From: Blastomussa wellsi | Taxonomy: Eukaryota > Cnidaria > Anthozoa > Scleractinia > Plerogyridae | DNA: 64,000 bases | Reading direction: 5' to 3' | NCBI GenBank assembly: GCA_947652115.1 | Contig: OX393565.1 | Coordinates: 26,897,810 to 26,961,809 of the forward strand | Shown: positions 44,317-63,938 of the stretch, piece by piece | Layout of the letters: every line of letters starts with the position of its first letter | Numbering within the stretch: the stretch's first letter is position 1 | Notes under the pieces: model-generated | What the model saw: the letters and a program-made list of their open reading frames with translations, nothing else | Told to the model about the DNA's origin: nothing | Database searches by the model: none | Program-made: the position numbers and the translations under genes

Positions 44317-47300
44317 CTAACAATGTGATATAAGAATGCCATATTTGGACTTTCCTCCACTGGCACCATGCTCCTCGCGGTCATCTTCGCCCAAGCTTGG
44401 GCACGAGTAGGAGAGCTTGAGGCGCGAGCCCGTGAGATTTGTCTGCAGCAGTGACGTGGCTGGTGACATGGAGGGTGTTGTACAGCGTGACGCGCTGAGG
44501 TCGCATTGCTCCAGTGTTCGTAACAATTCTCCTTGTGTGACATTACCAATATCGTCACGCTCTACGGTAAAAAAACCAAGTGCAACGGAAGCCGTTTAGA
44601 ACATAAAAGGCGAAAATGATAACCTGTGTGCAAGGTTACATGTAATACAGCGTACAGTTGCAGATTTTGTATAACTGCTAAAAACATAGCAGCAATGTTT
44701 GCGAGACAAGGCTAGTCTTCAAACAGCTTATGAAGTCGCAGTTTTGTAAAAACATTTCCAAACTCTCCAAGCTAATTCCGTTTTGATTTTGCGTTGCCAG
44801 TGTGCATACGCCCCTCCCCTCCCCTCAAAAAATCGAGGAGGATGAACATCATTTTTGACGCCGCTCAAAACTTTGCAGAACCTTTCACCTGTAATTCCAT
44901 GCAAGGCCTTACGGACTAAGAGAACAGGCCAGCTCTGGAGTTGACAGTTCTGCTTTAAAAACAAATTGAAAACTTATACCAAGGACAAGTGTATCAATTG
45001 TTTCAGATGTCTCATTTCTCTATTCGTGTAGAATCTATCTTACCTGTATTTTCTCCAGGCTGTTTGGAAGCAATCTCAAGTGCTGTTGTCAGGTCCCACA
45101 TCTGAAACGACAAAAACAATGAAAATTTATCAGTTTGCTTTCCACGAAGAACCTTTTTCAAGTGAAGATACCAGTGACTTTCCAAGGCTAGAGTTCTAGC
45201 CACCCCAACTTTTTTTGTCTCTCAACTTCGTTGTTTCGGATAGTGTGACCATTCGCGGCTAATCTAGTAGCTCCCGGCTTTGCTACTGACTTGTGTATCG
45301 CGTTCGGCCCCACTGACTTTAGAGCAAAAGAGAGACTACGTGCAGTCAATTTTGAACAAAGCGGTTTATATTGTCAATGGAATGCCACGAGGGAACTGGC
45401 TAATGTTTAGTAGTTATATTATATATATTATAGACATTCACATGTTTCAGCAATTTTACTTTAGTTTCTTACTTGTATACATCCATTTGAATGCCCTGTT
45501 ATCAAGAATCGCCGGGGTCTGGAACCCATTCTGCTGGAGGCGTCACATTCGTGCACGCAATATGAAGTGATATTGCTGCCGTCTACTGAGCGAATCGTAC
45601 AGATCCTGTAAGAAAAATGCCGACCAACGTTATAAACAGATGCGACGCTGCCACTAGCTAGATTTTTTGCTTATAGTTCCGCAAGGTTAACTCAAGCTTC
45701 TATTTTTAACAAACCGTCACCAAAAAATTATCCAAAAAATTGTGATATGGCAACGGTTTAAGCGATATTCGCTTCATGTAACGGCATTAAACCACACTAA
45801 CAAATAACGCAAGCCATAACTGATCTTTATTACCTTTTTCCAGTGGAGGAAAACCGGACGATCACGTAATCAGTGTCTGGAACAAGCTTCTGAATGAATA
45901 CCTGTTGATCGTCGCGCTCGCCGAATGGGCCTGAGACCAAGAGAAAGGGAAAAATGTTAGTAAGCCGAGGACACATTGTTGCAGACACAAATGTTTCCCT
46001 GTTTGCCCGCGCGCAACATTGTTGCCGATATAAATTTTGTGTTCGAGACACAAAAATTGTTTTCCGCAACAAATATTTCCGCGTTTGCGCGCGCAACAAA
46101 TCGTCATGAGCAACAATGTGTCCGCAACGATGTGTCCCCGTTTGGCACCACCTAGAGTGAGATTTGGATTGTGTTATTTCTGAATGCGAATACTTCCAGA
46201 AAAGTAATGACAAAAACCTTTGTTTTCAATATCGGTTATACCGCCTTTGCTAAATCTTGTTATAATATTGTTGCTTCAATTACTCTATCACTTACCGATA
46301 ACATTGCCAGCTAACGAACTAGGATGGGCGTCCTGTGCCTCAAGAGAAACAACATTGAAAGACGCGAGGGGCGTGGAACCAGGCTGCGTGGAGATCATGC
46401 CTCGAAAGCGTGTCACGTTCCATGTGCGCACGTGATTGTATTCTGAGCAAATGGACACAAGATGTTTCTCGCTTAGCATGACTTTTACTACAGGATTTCG
46501 ATGAACCATGAAAGTTTGGAAGAGTTGAGGTCCATGGCCTACGGTCTCTGGGTGTTGGACGATCACTCGCACCGTGCCTGAACTTGTGCCGTACGCAATT
46601 TCGATCCAATTACCACTTAAACCTGACAGAAAAAAGGAAAAATAATTTCCTTGTTGGTAAACAAAGGTCTTCACCATCAATGAAAATTATTCCTCCCAGA
46701 AGAACGGATGTGTTAGACGTTCGTGTTGGACTTGTTCTCCAATTACGGTACCATACAATATACTGAACTGCTTTTGTTTGGGTCGGCAGGGGTATTTATT
46801 GAACTCTTCGGCAAAGTGCCATGAGAGCAAAGATGATCCACGACTTTTCCCGCGGTACCCACATGGTTTCCCGCGCTTTTCGGCGACGAAACGTTTTCCC
46901 GCGCTTTTGAGCATAGTTTCTAAAAACTCTAACTCGGCACAAAATTTGGTGTTGTTTATCAACACGCCAAGGATGTTTACTTACAAGTCTTGGGTGTTAA
47001 GTACACACTGAGTGACGTCACCATGTCTTCATTGGGATCTTTATAAAGCTCGGTCACCAGAAGATCATTATCCTTCATTCTAAGCGGAAACTTCTGCATA
47101 TCTATAGAGAAAATTATTAATTATAAAGAACTCAGTGAATTTGACCAGCATTCAACGGACGATGTCCATTGCATACTTCCTGAAAGCCAACGGACCAAGT
47201 TTAAGCCAGGCCTGGGTCTCTGCCACATGGGAAAAAGTGGCGTGTTCAGACTGCTTTTCTTACCTGCCAAAAATGCTGGGCCAGGTTAACCCTGCGATGG

Positions 47301-50300
47301 ACTAGCATTCTAACCAGAAAGAGAAGAAACTCTTGGTACGGAAACAAGAGCCGGCGAAAACACGGCGGATTTAAACAGAATGTTTAAAATAGGAGGAATT
47401 GGTTACCCATACCCATTCACGCCAACAAAACATATTTGTAGTTAAGTAAACCACGTTTGACAAAATAAAAATTGGCAACAGAAGATTGAAAGACTGAATA
47501 GACCAATTCCGATATATCAAAATTCTAACATGGCGTTGAGGCTTAGGGGAATAAAACAAACGAAATTATTTATTCATCCCTAAGCCTCGATGCAAAAATC
47601 TTTTGTTTTACTCCCCCAAGCCTCGGTGACATGTTAGAATATTAATATATCGGAATTGGTCTATTTGACGACTGAAAAGACAGCAAGCTTTCATTGTGCC
47701 AAATTTGAAGTAGACAAACATCAGGAAGTCACTTCACTAAAAAGCCTTCAACGTGTTTAAGTTCTGGTGTTAACAATTAGATTATGAGATTGAGCACCCT
47801 CGTCAACTATCACGCATAGAAATCGAGAGCGAATAATACAATTGTTTTAGTAAAAATCTACTAGTCGTGGAAACTTTTGTCTTTTCTGTAACAGCCTCAA
47901 CCAGTAAACTGTCTAAATCTTTTCACGGACATTTCGAAAACGTGAAGAAGCAGCCGCCATTTTGTTGACAACCGCACTGCTACGCTACTCACTATCACAG
48001 AATAGATAGTGGGTAGCATAGCCAATCAGAGAATGACATTTGTGATAGAATGCTAGTAGATTTATACTAATTGGGTATAGAGCACTTATCATATGCTTGA
48101 AAATGCCAAGAAAACGTGTGTACATACCAATGTAATAAATAGAACCATTTGTACAACCAAGAAGGAGAAAGGAACCCGCAGTGTCATAACTGGAGATTGG
48201 CATTACATCCTGGATCTGAAAACAGAAAGAAAACTTTAATACCTTTGACACGCAATATTAAACCTAATATTGCGGAGCTAGTTCATTATTTGTTGTCTTG
48301 CCATGTTAAGTTCCTCCGAAGATTCTTCAGGGTTCATACTAAAAATTTTTCATACCTGCCAATGTTGCGTCATAGAATTCCACACTCCAATCTTGCCTGT
48401 GTGACTTGTAGCTACAAGCTGGCTTCCAATGAAAAACAAAGCATCTACAGGCACACTCAAGTCAAACGTTCCTGCAAATAAGATTGTAGAAAATAACATT
48501 TCCATATAAATACCTGTTGCATGCATCACCACTAATGGCAAAGTTTCAACAGAACTGTTGTAACAGAATTTACTCTTATTTTGCAATTTAAACCTGATGT
48601 TGTGAGTAGGGGTGGAGGGGACAGATGCCCGGGAGAACAGGGGGTGGGAGGGGTATGAGAGACGGGAGAGAAATGGCGGGAAGTGGGATTCCCAAGATGG
48701 TGAGAGGCTCAGATGCCCTGTCACCCCCCCTCCCCCCACTGACATCATATACCGTTTGCTCTTTCCTCGTCAAGCTAAGTTGCACATGTACATTCCATAT
48801 TCCCTTAATTTACATGGCAATAATAGGTTGAGGGCCGATAACTTACCAATTTCAAATTTCACAACTCCTTGAATATGGTCTGTTGTAGTGAAGCTCCATA
48901 AACGAATTTTACCTTCTGAGAGACAAAAGAAAATTTCTCAAATAATTTTTTTCCCTCGAGAGGACATATGTCTACAGTACTGCTTTATAAGGAACCGGCA
49001 TAACTAAGAACATGCAAGGCATTGGTGTTTGCACCGTAAGGGAAAATATTGTTTGGATAATCTGTTTGACCACGGTTGATTTCAGCAGACATTGGCACAT
49101 TTTGGTTGGCCATTGTGCAATAACCAACTGTTATTTGCAGCCTGGGACATATATTTACATAAAGGACAACATAATGAGCCATCAAAATGAATTGTATGAT
49201 GTTGGTACAGTAACTCACCGGATGAGACTGCTAGCATTTTATCGCCGAGAGAGCTGGATGTCACTTTTGCATTGAGTGCCATTTTTTCCACAGGGTGTTC
49301 CAGATAAGGAGTGGAAAATATCAGCTCCCAACCAACTGAATCCTTGGACCTGAAAACAATAAAAGCAACACAAATCAATCCAGAGCCTGCTTTTGTTTTC
49401 TTCAGGAATAAGAACCAGGACTGGCCAGTTCCAATTTCTTGAGCGTGTACAGAATACTCTTTATCGATTACCAACCAATTAGCTTTGAGTATTAACCAAA
49501 AGTCTGTGCATTGCCAATCTGAACTGGCCAGAGTTGTGTTCTTGGTGCTGACTAAAAGAAAAGCAGGCTCTGTGGATGGGATTACACACAAATGAGTTCA
49601 CTTATGCAACAAATGGAGAAGAAAATTTTGCCACTCACCTGTAGCAGAACACGCAATGAGCAAAAGCAACAGCTACAAAACTGTGATGACCTATGACCAT
49701 CAATACTCTCCTGGGGTCTGCATCTGCAAAAGGAGCAACTTTGTCATTAACAGCTTGCAGTCACAATGCCAATTAATACAATTCACTCTCAAGGAAAGAA
49801 ACTTGGAAAGTTCGATTGAACCTGGGAGGTAAAAACCACAAATAGCCACAAACGTTTCACTTTTAAGACCCAACCCCTTCAGAAGTTTCACTGATCTTCT
49901 ATGGGTGGGTAAGAATATTTGAAACCGCCTAATGTAAGTCTTGGTCCAAGATCCACCTCGCACTTGAGTCTTGCCAAATATGAGACCCTGTAGCATAAAT
50001 GGGTACCAGCAAACTGTTGGGGAAATTGGAAAGTATGCCAAGGGAGTAACATGCAACAGGCAAGCATCCCTTGCAGGGTAGGGAGATGGGGACAGCAGTG
50101 TCACGCTTCAGAAACCAGATCAAACACCAGCTGAACATGGGGGATACATAGCAGACTGTTTTCAATTTATTTAAGTACTGCTGCCTACACTGCTGCCAGG
50201 GCCCAGTTTTTCAAAGGGTGGATAATGATTCCCCTCAGATAAATCACCATCCAGTGAGTAAGTGTTGACAAAGTAAACTGCAATATCCACTGGAAAGTGA

Positions 50301-53190
50301 TTCATCCAGTGGGGCCTGATATACTACAAGTGAATGGAGAAAAGTAAAGTTAGAAGAATTTAAACATTTGATCTGACCAGCAACTCACCCATGGATACTG
50401 CAGCATCGTCATCATCATCAGGAACTTCTCTGATACTAAAATCTCTGTACACAGGGCTGTCAGTTTCATGCCGTGATGCACTGATAACAGTTGATGCAGA
50501 GCTCCTTCTCGTGAGAGCAGCTGATGATGATGAGTGTCTCGTAATGGGAGGAAGTGGAAACTCTGAAGGAAAGCAGTCATTTACATACAAAAATAAATTA
50601 TTTCAACTCAGAATTACAATACCTTTGTATCTTCTTTCTAATACAATGGAAGTGCCTGACCAAGCAGATATTAACATTGAATATACATATTTACCTGGAA
50701 TGTTAAGGTATCCATGAAAAAGTACATCACCACATTTGGAATGAGAGACCTCTTCACACAGAGCTAGCCGCTTAGCTACACAGACAGAGCAAATCACCAC
50801 TTTTACTAGATTAATTAATTAATTAATCTATGAAGGAAAACCCTGTTTACTATCTCACAATGTTACAGTGTTCTAAAACCTAAAATAACAAAATATGAGC
50901 CACTAAAAATACTGGCGTGAATAAATATTATAATACCTAAACACATCTTACCTAGAGGAGTGATGCCATAATACTCAGCTTCATGCTTGATAACTCTTAA
51001 GTCCAAACCTCTGCAACGTAAATTATAAATTTTGTAAGGATTAGAATGTACATTTCCTAGTTATGTTTCTTTTTAACAATCCCACGACAGATTTAAAATG
51101 AACATTAATTTTCAGTAAGTTGTTTCAGTAAGCATTACAGGACAGTTCTCTGACTGTCTTAAGTGTTTGGAATATGCTGACATTTTAAGATAATTGTACA
51201 GACAGAATGAAAACTGTTTAAAACTGTTTGTCCATCATAATGTTTACATCTGCAGATGCATTTTTTTAAGGAAGCAAAAACCAATATTTTTCACATTAAC
51301 TTTGTTTTTTGAATCCTCACAATGGTAGTACAGTTTTATCAGCTAAATAAGTACAATTATTACAGTACTGTCTTTTTAACCTTTGTAATGTACATGTAAA
51401 ATAACTAATAATTTGTACAAGTGCCTTACCTTGCATCAAGTTCTTTGGTTCTTAGGAAATTCAGTATGGGTACAAAAGCTTCAGGATCTCTGTCTATAAA
51501 TATCTAATTTGAAAAAGCAACAATAACGTTAACTAGCAATTTATCAAATGACTCAGAAAGTGAATATAGTATAATTTATTATGCTTTGCATAGTACAAAT
51601 TGTTTGAAGGCAGGAGTATCAGTTATTTCTGGTAGAGTTGCCTCCCCTTTTTTCCCACTTCAATAAGCAGTCAGTATATTCCTTTTGAGGACAACCCTCA
51701 CCCAGACAATTATGTGATTCAAACTATTTTAAGAATACAAATACAACGAAATGAAAAGAGGAAATGGATGAAACAAAGAGATTGGGGAGGAATAGAAATA
51801 CTTCTAGTTGCTTCATGTTAGGAGACTGTGATACGCTCCCAGACTACACACTGGTGGCAGACAGACTACACACTAAACACCGAGACTCACTGTTACAACA
51901 CATCACAGGGGCATATTACTGCAAGATAGATAGAAAACTTTATTTAGTCACGGTGGCTTTGCTCAAAAATTCACCTTGCGTGGCATGGTGAAGTTTTGGT
52001 TGCTGCAACAGAATTTCGTCACTGCAATCTGTTGCACAAATTCAAACCAGCACTTGTTTGGGATGCAGTGCACAAGGAGTCAATTGTCGCTATTGCCTGT
52101 TGCTATGACCTGTCACTGCGACTTGTCTCCTGGGTGACCCACCCAGCCTTAATACTGACAATTGAATTACAACAGTTATCTTACCGCTCCTGTCTCATCT
52201 CTAAGTGATGAAATTCTTCCACTTAGTAAACTAAAAGAAAAACAGGCAATATTGCTAAACAAACTCACAGTATTATAAATGGTAAAATAAATATTTAATT
52301 ATATGAGTTCATATCAAAATGATTCATCTCACAGTCTTTCTTTTCTTATGTTCGGGGCAACCTCACTTGATTGGGGGCAACATAACTTCAGTATTGGGGC
52401 AATGCGACTTCGATGTTGGGGCGGCGTGTCTTTGAGCGACAGTGCAAGGGGGCGACATGACTTGCTACCGCTACTAACTTTGGTGCCCATCAAATTCCTA
52501 TCAATTAAGGCGATGTCAAAGGAAATGTTTACCTTTGACATCTCACTTCTGATGCAAAACAAAAGCATTGAGAAGCAAATGTTTTGTATTGTGTTTTGAG
52601 TAAAGGGCACCATATTTACCTTGAAAAAAATGAGTCTGGGATCCATGTTAGAGTCTGCTTGGAAGTTGAAAACCTGCAAACGTTCAACAAGAAACACTAG
52701 TAGTGACTACGTAAAATAAAAGCTAAAAATTAAAATTATATTTACATCTAGATGTACGCACCATTTTAATTTACGTTTTCGCTGAATGCTCATTTAAATA
52801 CTTTAACACTGATTGTGGTACGTTGTTTTTAGACCTGCTAACCCACATTACTCACACCTCACATTCAAATCAGGATTTCGTGCTCATAGAACTTTGCTTT
52901 ATGAGGATTAATACACGTAACAGTCTTGTAAGTAACAAACCCGTCGTCCTCGAATTCCCGATCAAATTGGACAACAGTATCCAGCGTACAATACTACAGT
53001 GTACGCACGAGTTTGCAGTACCATGCAACAGAACAGCTGTACACGAAAGCACTGAACCAGATTAAACGACTTGCAAAATATTATCAAGTGCAAGTTTCTT
53101 TTTGAAATGAAAAAAAAAAACGAAAATTATGGCGAACGGCACTTACTTTCTTCCACCAACATTGAGGGTAATGATTTCGCCGAAGCTCAT
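44317..53190 (-). CDS. KCTD3/SHKBP1-like BTB and WD40 protein
   Basis: Complete minus-strand gene of 18 exons: 53147..53190, 52620..52673, 52185..52230, 51430..51503, 50952..51010, 50695..50775, 50389..50562, 49639..49723, 49219..49349, 48847..48915, 48356..48471, 48128..48215, 46985..47101, 46296..46622, 45834..45930, 45473..45605, 45044..45101, 44317..44561. Phases agree and sum to 666 codons. The N-terminal BTB/T1 domain covers exons 1-6 ([19 protein letters not shown], then [20 protein letters not shown]). A Ser-rich linker with a DDDDD run follows. The WD40-type region includes [80 protein letters not shown] and [15 protein letters not shown]. These match vertebrate KCTD3 and SHKBP1; the single copy here is probably pre-duplication, so neither symbol is assigned. 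SHKBP1 binds an EGFR-trafficking adaptor and KCTD3 an HCN channel; which role applies here is unknown. Confidence 0.94.
45969..46137. repeat. foldback element with GGACACATTGTTGC ends
   Basis: AGGACACATTGTTGCAGACAC at the left is inverted as GCAACGATGTGTCC at the right, and internal CGCGCGCAACA blocks recur in both directions. It lies in the KCTD3-like intron between 45930 and 46296. Confidence 0.65.
47277..47345 (+). repeat. SINE body fragment
   Basis: GGTTAACCCTGCGATGGACT followed by AGCATTCTAACCAG matches the tRNA-derived SINE body; short and diverged. Confidence 0.55.
47498..47664. repeat. foldback MITE, about 167 bp
   Basis: The left end TAGACCAATTCCGATATATC with following TTCTAACATG is matched by an inverted right end (CATGTTAGAA, then ATATATCGGAATTGGTCTA). 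Internal GAGGCTTAGGG and CCCTAAGCCTC also pair. In a KCTD3-like intron. Confidence 0.8.
50389..50562 (-). other. linker exon of the KCTD3-like gene, low complexity
   Basis: This exon encodes the segment between BTB and WD40 parts: [19 protein letters not shown], then [16 protein letters not shown]. The (TCA)n and (GAT)n runs are microsatellite-like and may vary in length. Basophilic kinase-type sites (RRSSAS) suggest phosphorylation, which is inference. Confidence 0.7.
51780..51852 (+). repeat. SINE 3' fragment
   Basis: TTGGGGAGGAATAGAAATACT, then TCTAGTTGCTTCATGTTAGG, matches the SINE body in a KCTD3-like intron. Confidence 0.6.
52345..52475 (+). repeat. imperfect GGGGCAACATGACTT repeat array
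   Basis: Four to five units of about 25 bp: GGGGCAACCTCACTTGA, GGGGCAACATAACTTCAG, GGGGCAATGCGACTTCGA, GGGGCGGCGTGTCTTTGA, GGGGCGACATGACTT. In the intron between KCTD3-like exons 2 and 3. Confidence 0.7.
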
Positions 53191-53365
53191 CTCCCATTAA
53201 ACGTTTCCTTGGGTTTTTTCAGTTGTCAAAATTTTGCCATCATTTCAGCTGCCCGCGTTATTTTCAAGATGGCGTCTGGTTTATATACAATAGAACGAGC
53301 GTACTCATTGGTCAGTTTGAGGCCATGACGTAATGTCTCTTTCTGGGAAGCATATAAAAGGTTGG
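53191..53365 (-). promoter_or_regulatory. 5' flank of the KCTD3-like gene
   Basis: Contains AAGATGGCGTCTGG on the plus strand, a GCCATCTT motif read on the minus strand, which is a common YY1-like promoter element. The start codon context on the minus strand is GGGAGATGAGC. Inferred promoter position only. Confidence 0.35.
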
Positions 53366-53496
53366 ATCGATATTAGACTGCAAAGCAGGCGGTTTTTGGT
53401 TAGGGGAATGCTTAGAAAATAGCGATAACGAAAGTGATCGCCGTTTTCGAAGCATTCCCCCACAAAAACCGTCTGCTTTGCAGGCTAGATCGATAT
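53366..53496. repeat. foldback MITE, about 131 bp
   Basis: ATCGATATTAGACTGCAAAG, then CAGGCGGTTTTTGG and GGGGAATGCTT, is followed by the inverse AAGCATTCCCCCACAAAAAC and CTGCTTTGCAGGCTAGATCG. A short spacer with CGATAACGAAAGTGATCG separates the arms. It is just upstream of the KCTD3-like start. Confidence 0.85.
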
Positions 53497-53914
53497 CGTT
53501 CAGTTCCTTCCATTCAGGTTTCAGCCGAAAATAACCCGAAAGAAACAGCGAGCGCGAAGAATAAAAGAGAGGGTGGGGGCGGGGTGAACCGCCACCCACT
53601 CTGTCTAGTGTCTTGGTCAAAATTTCAGAAATTTCGGTCAGAATTAATTTGGGAAAGGTCCGTTTTGGTTCGTTTTGACCGGAATATTCGAGACAACCTC
53701 GGAGGATCTCAGGTGGTCCACTTTGATTGGTCGGACCGAAATTTGCCATTCCGTTTCACAAACTGGTTAGTTCCCTCACTTTAGGCCTATCACTTTCGGC
53801 CAGTATCATTATAGATTCTTGCCTTGTTTCCTTATTTTTGATTTCTCAAATGAAATTTTGATTTTTATAAAAATCTGTTTAATTTATTTTGTTTCAGTTT
53901 TGGCTTACCGAGTG

Positions 53915-54150
53915 AATTTCCAAAAATTATCCGTTTGATTTCTGAAATGAGTGTTTGATTTCCAAAATTTATCCGTTTGATTTTTGAAATGAGTGTTTGA
54001 TTTCCAAAATTTACCCGTTTGATTGTTGAAATCAGCTTTTGATTTCCAAAAATTTATCCGTTTGATTTCTGAAATGAGTTTTTGATTTCCAAACTTTATC
54101 TGTTTTATTTCTGAAATCAGTCTTTGATTTCCAAAATTTATCCGTTGATT
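53915..54150. repeat. minisatellite, five to six copies of roughly 43 bp
   Basis: Units read TTTGATTTCCAAAATTTATC, CGTTTGATTTCTGAAATGAG with small changes. The array keeps one minus-strand frame open, so the ORF there is a by-product of the repeat. Confidence 0.85.
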
Positions 54151-54191
54151 TCTCAATCCGGTCACATGACCTATATAGATCGAGCGGTCTG

Positions 54192-54285
54192 TTCGCTCGT
54201 CTGTTCTAGCCTCCGGGTCGAAAGGTCCAGGTTCGAGCCCAGGCCGGGCTCTACGTTGTGTTCTTGGGCAAGAAACCAGGGCCGT
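54192..54285 (+). repeat. SINE head fragment
   Basis: GGTCCAGGTTCGAGCCCAGG (B box) and TGTGTTCTTGGGCAAGAAAC match the tRNA-derived SINE 5' half; the rest is absent. Confidence 0.65.
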
Positions 54286-54298
54286 ACATAGCGAGGAA

Positions 54299-54316
54299 GG
54301 GGGGGGGGGGGGGGGG
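54299..54316 (+). repeat. G homopolymer
   Basis: A run of about 17-18 G. Prone to sequencing and assembly error. Confidence 0.7.
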
Positions 54317-54409
54317 CTATTTCTTGTAGGAATCCTTTATCGTTAGCACGTTTAAAACGGCTGATGTGATTGGACTCGCTTTGTTTGATTTCAGCGAATC
54401 AAATCGTGT

Positions 54410-54477
54410 GTCCCCAGAGCCACTTATTCCTCGTGCACAGGCCCAGCCGGCTAAGAGGGACAAGCGGCTCTGGGGAC
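54410..54477. repeat. short palindromic repeat, GTCCCCAGAGCC family
   Basis: GTCCCCAGAGCCACTTATTC runs to AAGCGGCTCTGGGGAC, an almost perfect 68 bp palindrome of the same family as 2513-2690. Confidence 0.75.
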
Positions 54478-54786
54478 GAGAATGGGGGAGGGGGAGGATG
54501 AGGTTTGGGGGTTAAGTGCTACACCGAAGGGGGTAGTGGGTGAGGCAATTTGGACGAATATTGACCACGTGATAAACTGTACATATACTTAAGTAAACAT
54601 ATGAACTTTATTTGATTTGTGATATACAGAGCTGATCACATAAATTTTTAAGAGTAATTTGGTTCGTCGCAAAAAATGACCCTAAATATCGTAACGTATG
54701 TCCTTTAACCCTGGTCCCAGAGGTTTGCTTCTTTCCTCTGTAGCGAAGAAAAGCCGTCGCGACTCGTTTTCGCCGCGTTCAAAATC

Positions 54787-54965
54787 GCCAGTTCCAATCC
54801 GTTTCAATCTTCTCCATCCTCAGCCATCCTTGTTACTTGTTGGTTTAGTATCACTCCTTTGGTGCTTTTCTTCCTTAGCAAACTATTATTTTTAGGTTTA
54901 CTACATTTTAAACGTAATTTAGGTTGTCGAAGAAATAACTCAAAATATCGTGACGTAGTTTCATT
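54787..54965 (+). repeat. dispersed 190 bp repeat, copy 4
   Basis: CAATCTTCTCCATCCTCAGC and TTTAGTATCACTCCTTTGG match the copies in TTLL5 introns; a 3' fragment of another copy is just upstream at about 54650-54715. Confidence 0.75.
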
Positions 54966-55441
54966 TAATCAGGCCTAACCAAACGGCCAACAGACAAATT
55001 CCCCTTACTCGTCTTCATACATTCCTTGTAGTACCAGTAAGGTGAATTTCTTCTTTTATTACTTCTTTTATTCGTATTACTACGCTTAGTGATTAATTTA
55101 GAAAAGTCGCGCCACTTTCTAAACTAAACAGAAGTAAAACGAAAACCAATCGTGACTCGATGGCGCACGTTTTCCCGCGCTTGGTGACAGCTGCACATAT
55201 TTGTGTCGAGTTTTGATTGGTTCATTCGATTATCTGTGTCCTTTGTGAGTGGTCAGAAAAATTTTCTTGGCTTAGGATTAAGGATACCCAATTGAATACT
55301 GCTCTAAAGAAGAAAACATACCACCAGCAAATCAATGCAATATGATTCGTTGTGCAATCACGCACGTTTAAATGCAGACAGGAGATAAACAGAGAGACCA
55401 AGCGTTATATTATTGGTGACAGAATCTGAGAAACACTCCTT
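54966..55441. other. 3' flank of UGP2, no gene seen
   Basis: AT-rich spacer between the 190 bp repeat and the UGP2 stop codon. It should contain the UGP2 3' UTR on the minus strand. No unambiguous poly(A) signal was picked. Confidence 0.4.
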
Positions 55442-63407
<7,966 letters not shown>

Positions 63408-63774
63408 CTGAAATAAAATAAAGCATAAATGTATCTCAGTCTACACATTAAGTGGAAAATGACTCATACATGTACCCTCCCCATAAAGAGTCATAATTAA
63501 GAAATTCCAAGGGGTAGCACTGTCTTCAAGACCAATCTTTTTCAATGAAAGTATGAACCCCAGCTACAATTCCAGAGCTGAAGAGAATAACACATTAGCT
63601 GGATTCAATTGAAGATGATAAAGATTAACCTAGCTGGCTTCAAATGTCTCATAAGCATTTTATACCTTAAGAACTAATGGGTCTTTGATTGCATAGTGGT
63701 GTTTGTGGGATTTTCAAGAAAAACACATTCTGATTTCCTGATTCTCAATTCTGACTTGTTAATTGAGTAATGCG

Positions 63775-63938
63775 TGATCTGTAGCAGAACCAGAAACCAG
63801 AGGAATTTAAAACATGCAGCTCATTTAAAATCAGCCAATCCACAGGCTTCCAAGCAGGGTTGGAGAGCATTGATTGGCTGATTTTGAATAAGCTGCATGT
63901 TTTAAATTCTTCTGGTCGCCCGACTCTGCTATAGATCA
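63775..63938. repeat. foldback MITE, 164 bp
   Basis: TGATCTGTAGCAGA and AATTTAAAACATGCAGCTCA with TCAGCCAATC at the left are inverted at the right (GATTGGCTGATTTTGAATAA, GCTGCATGTTTTAAATTCTT, TCTGCTATAGATCA). The arms pair over about 60 bp with few differences. It lies upstream of the first UGP2 exon seen. Confidence 0.85.

Noticed and set aside
45475..45480. Donor GTATAC for the KCTD3-like exon 45473..45605
   Set aside because: It leaves phase 1, but the next exon (MWDLTTALE) needs phase 0. The GTAAGA donor eight bases further gives it.
53312..53784. ORFs of 145 and 116 codons on opposite strands
   Set aside because: They run through the palindromic MITE and low-complexity DNA and have no family similarity.
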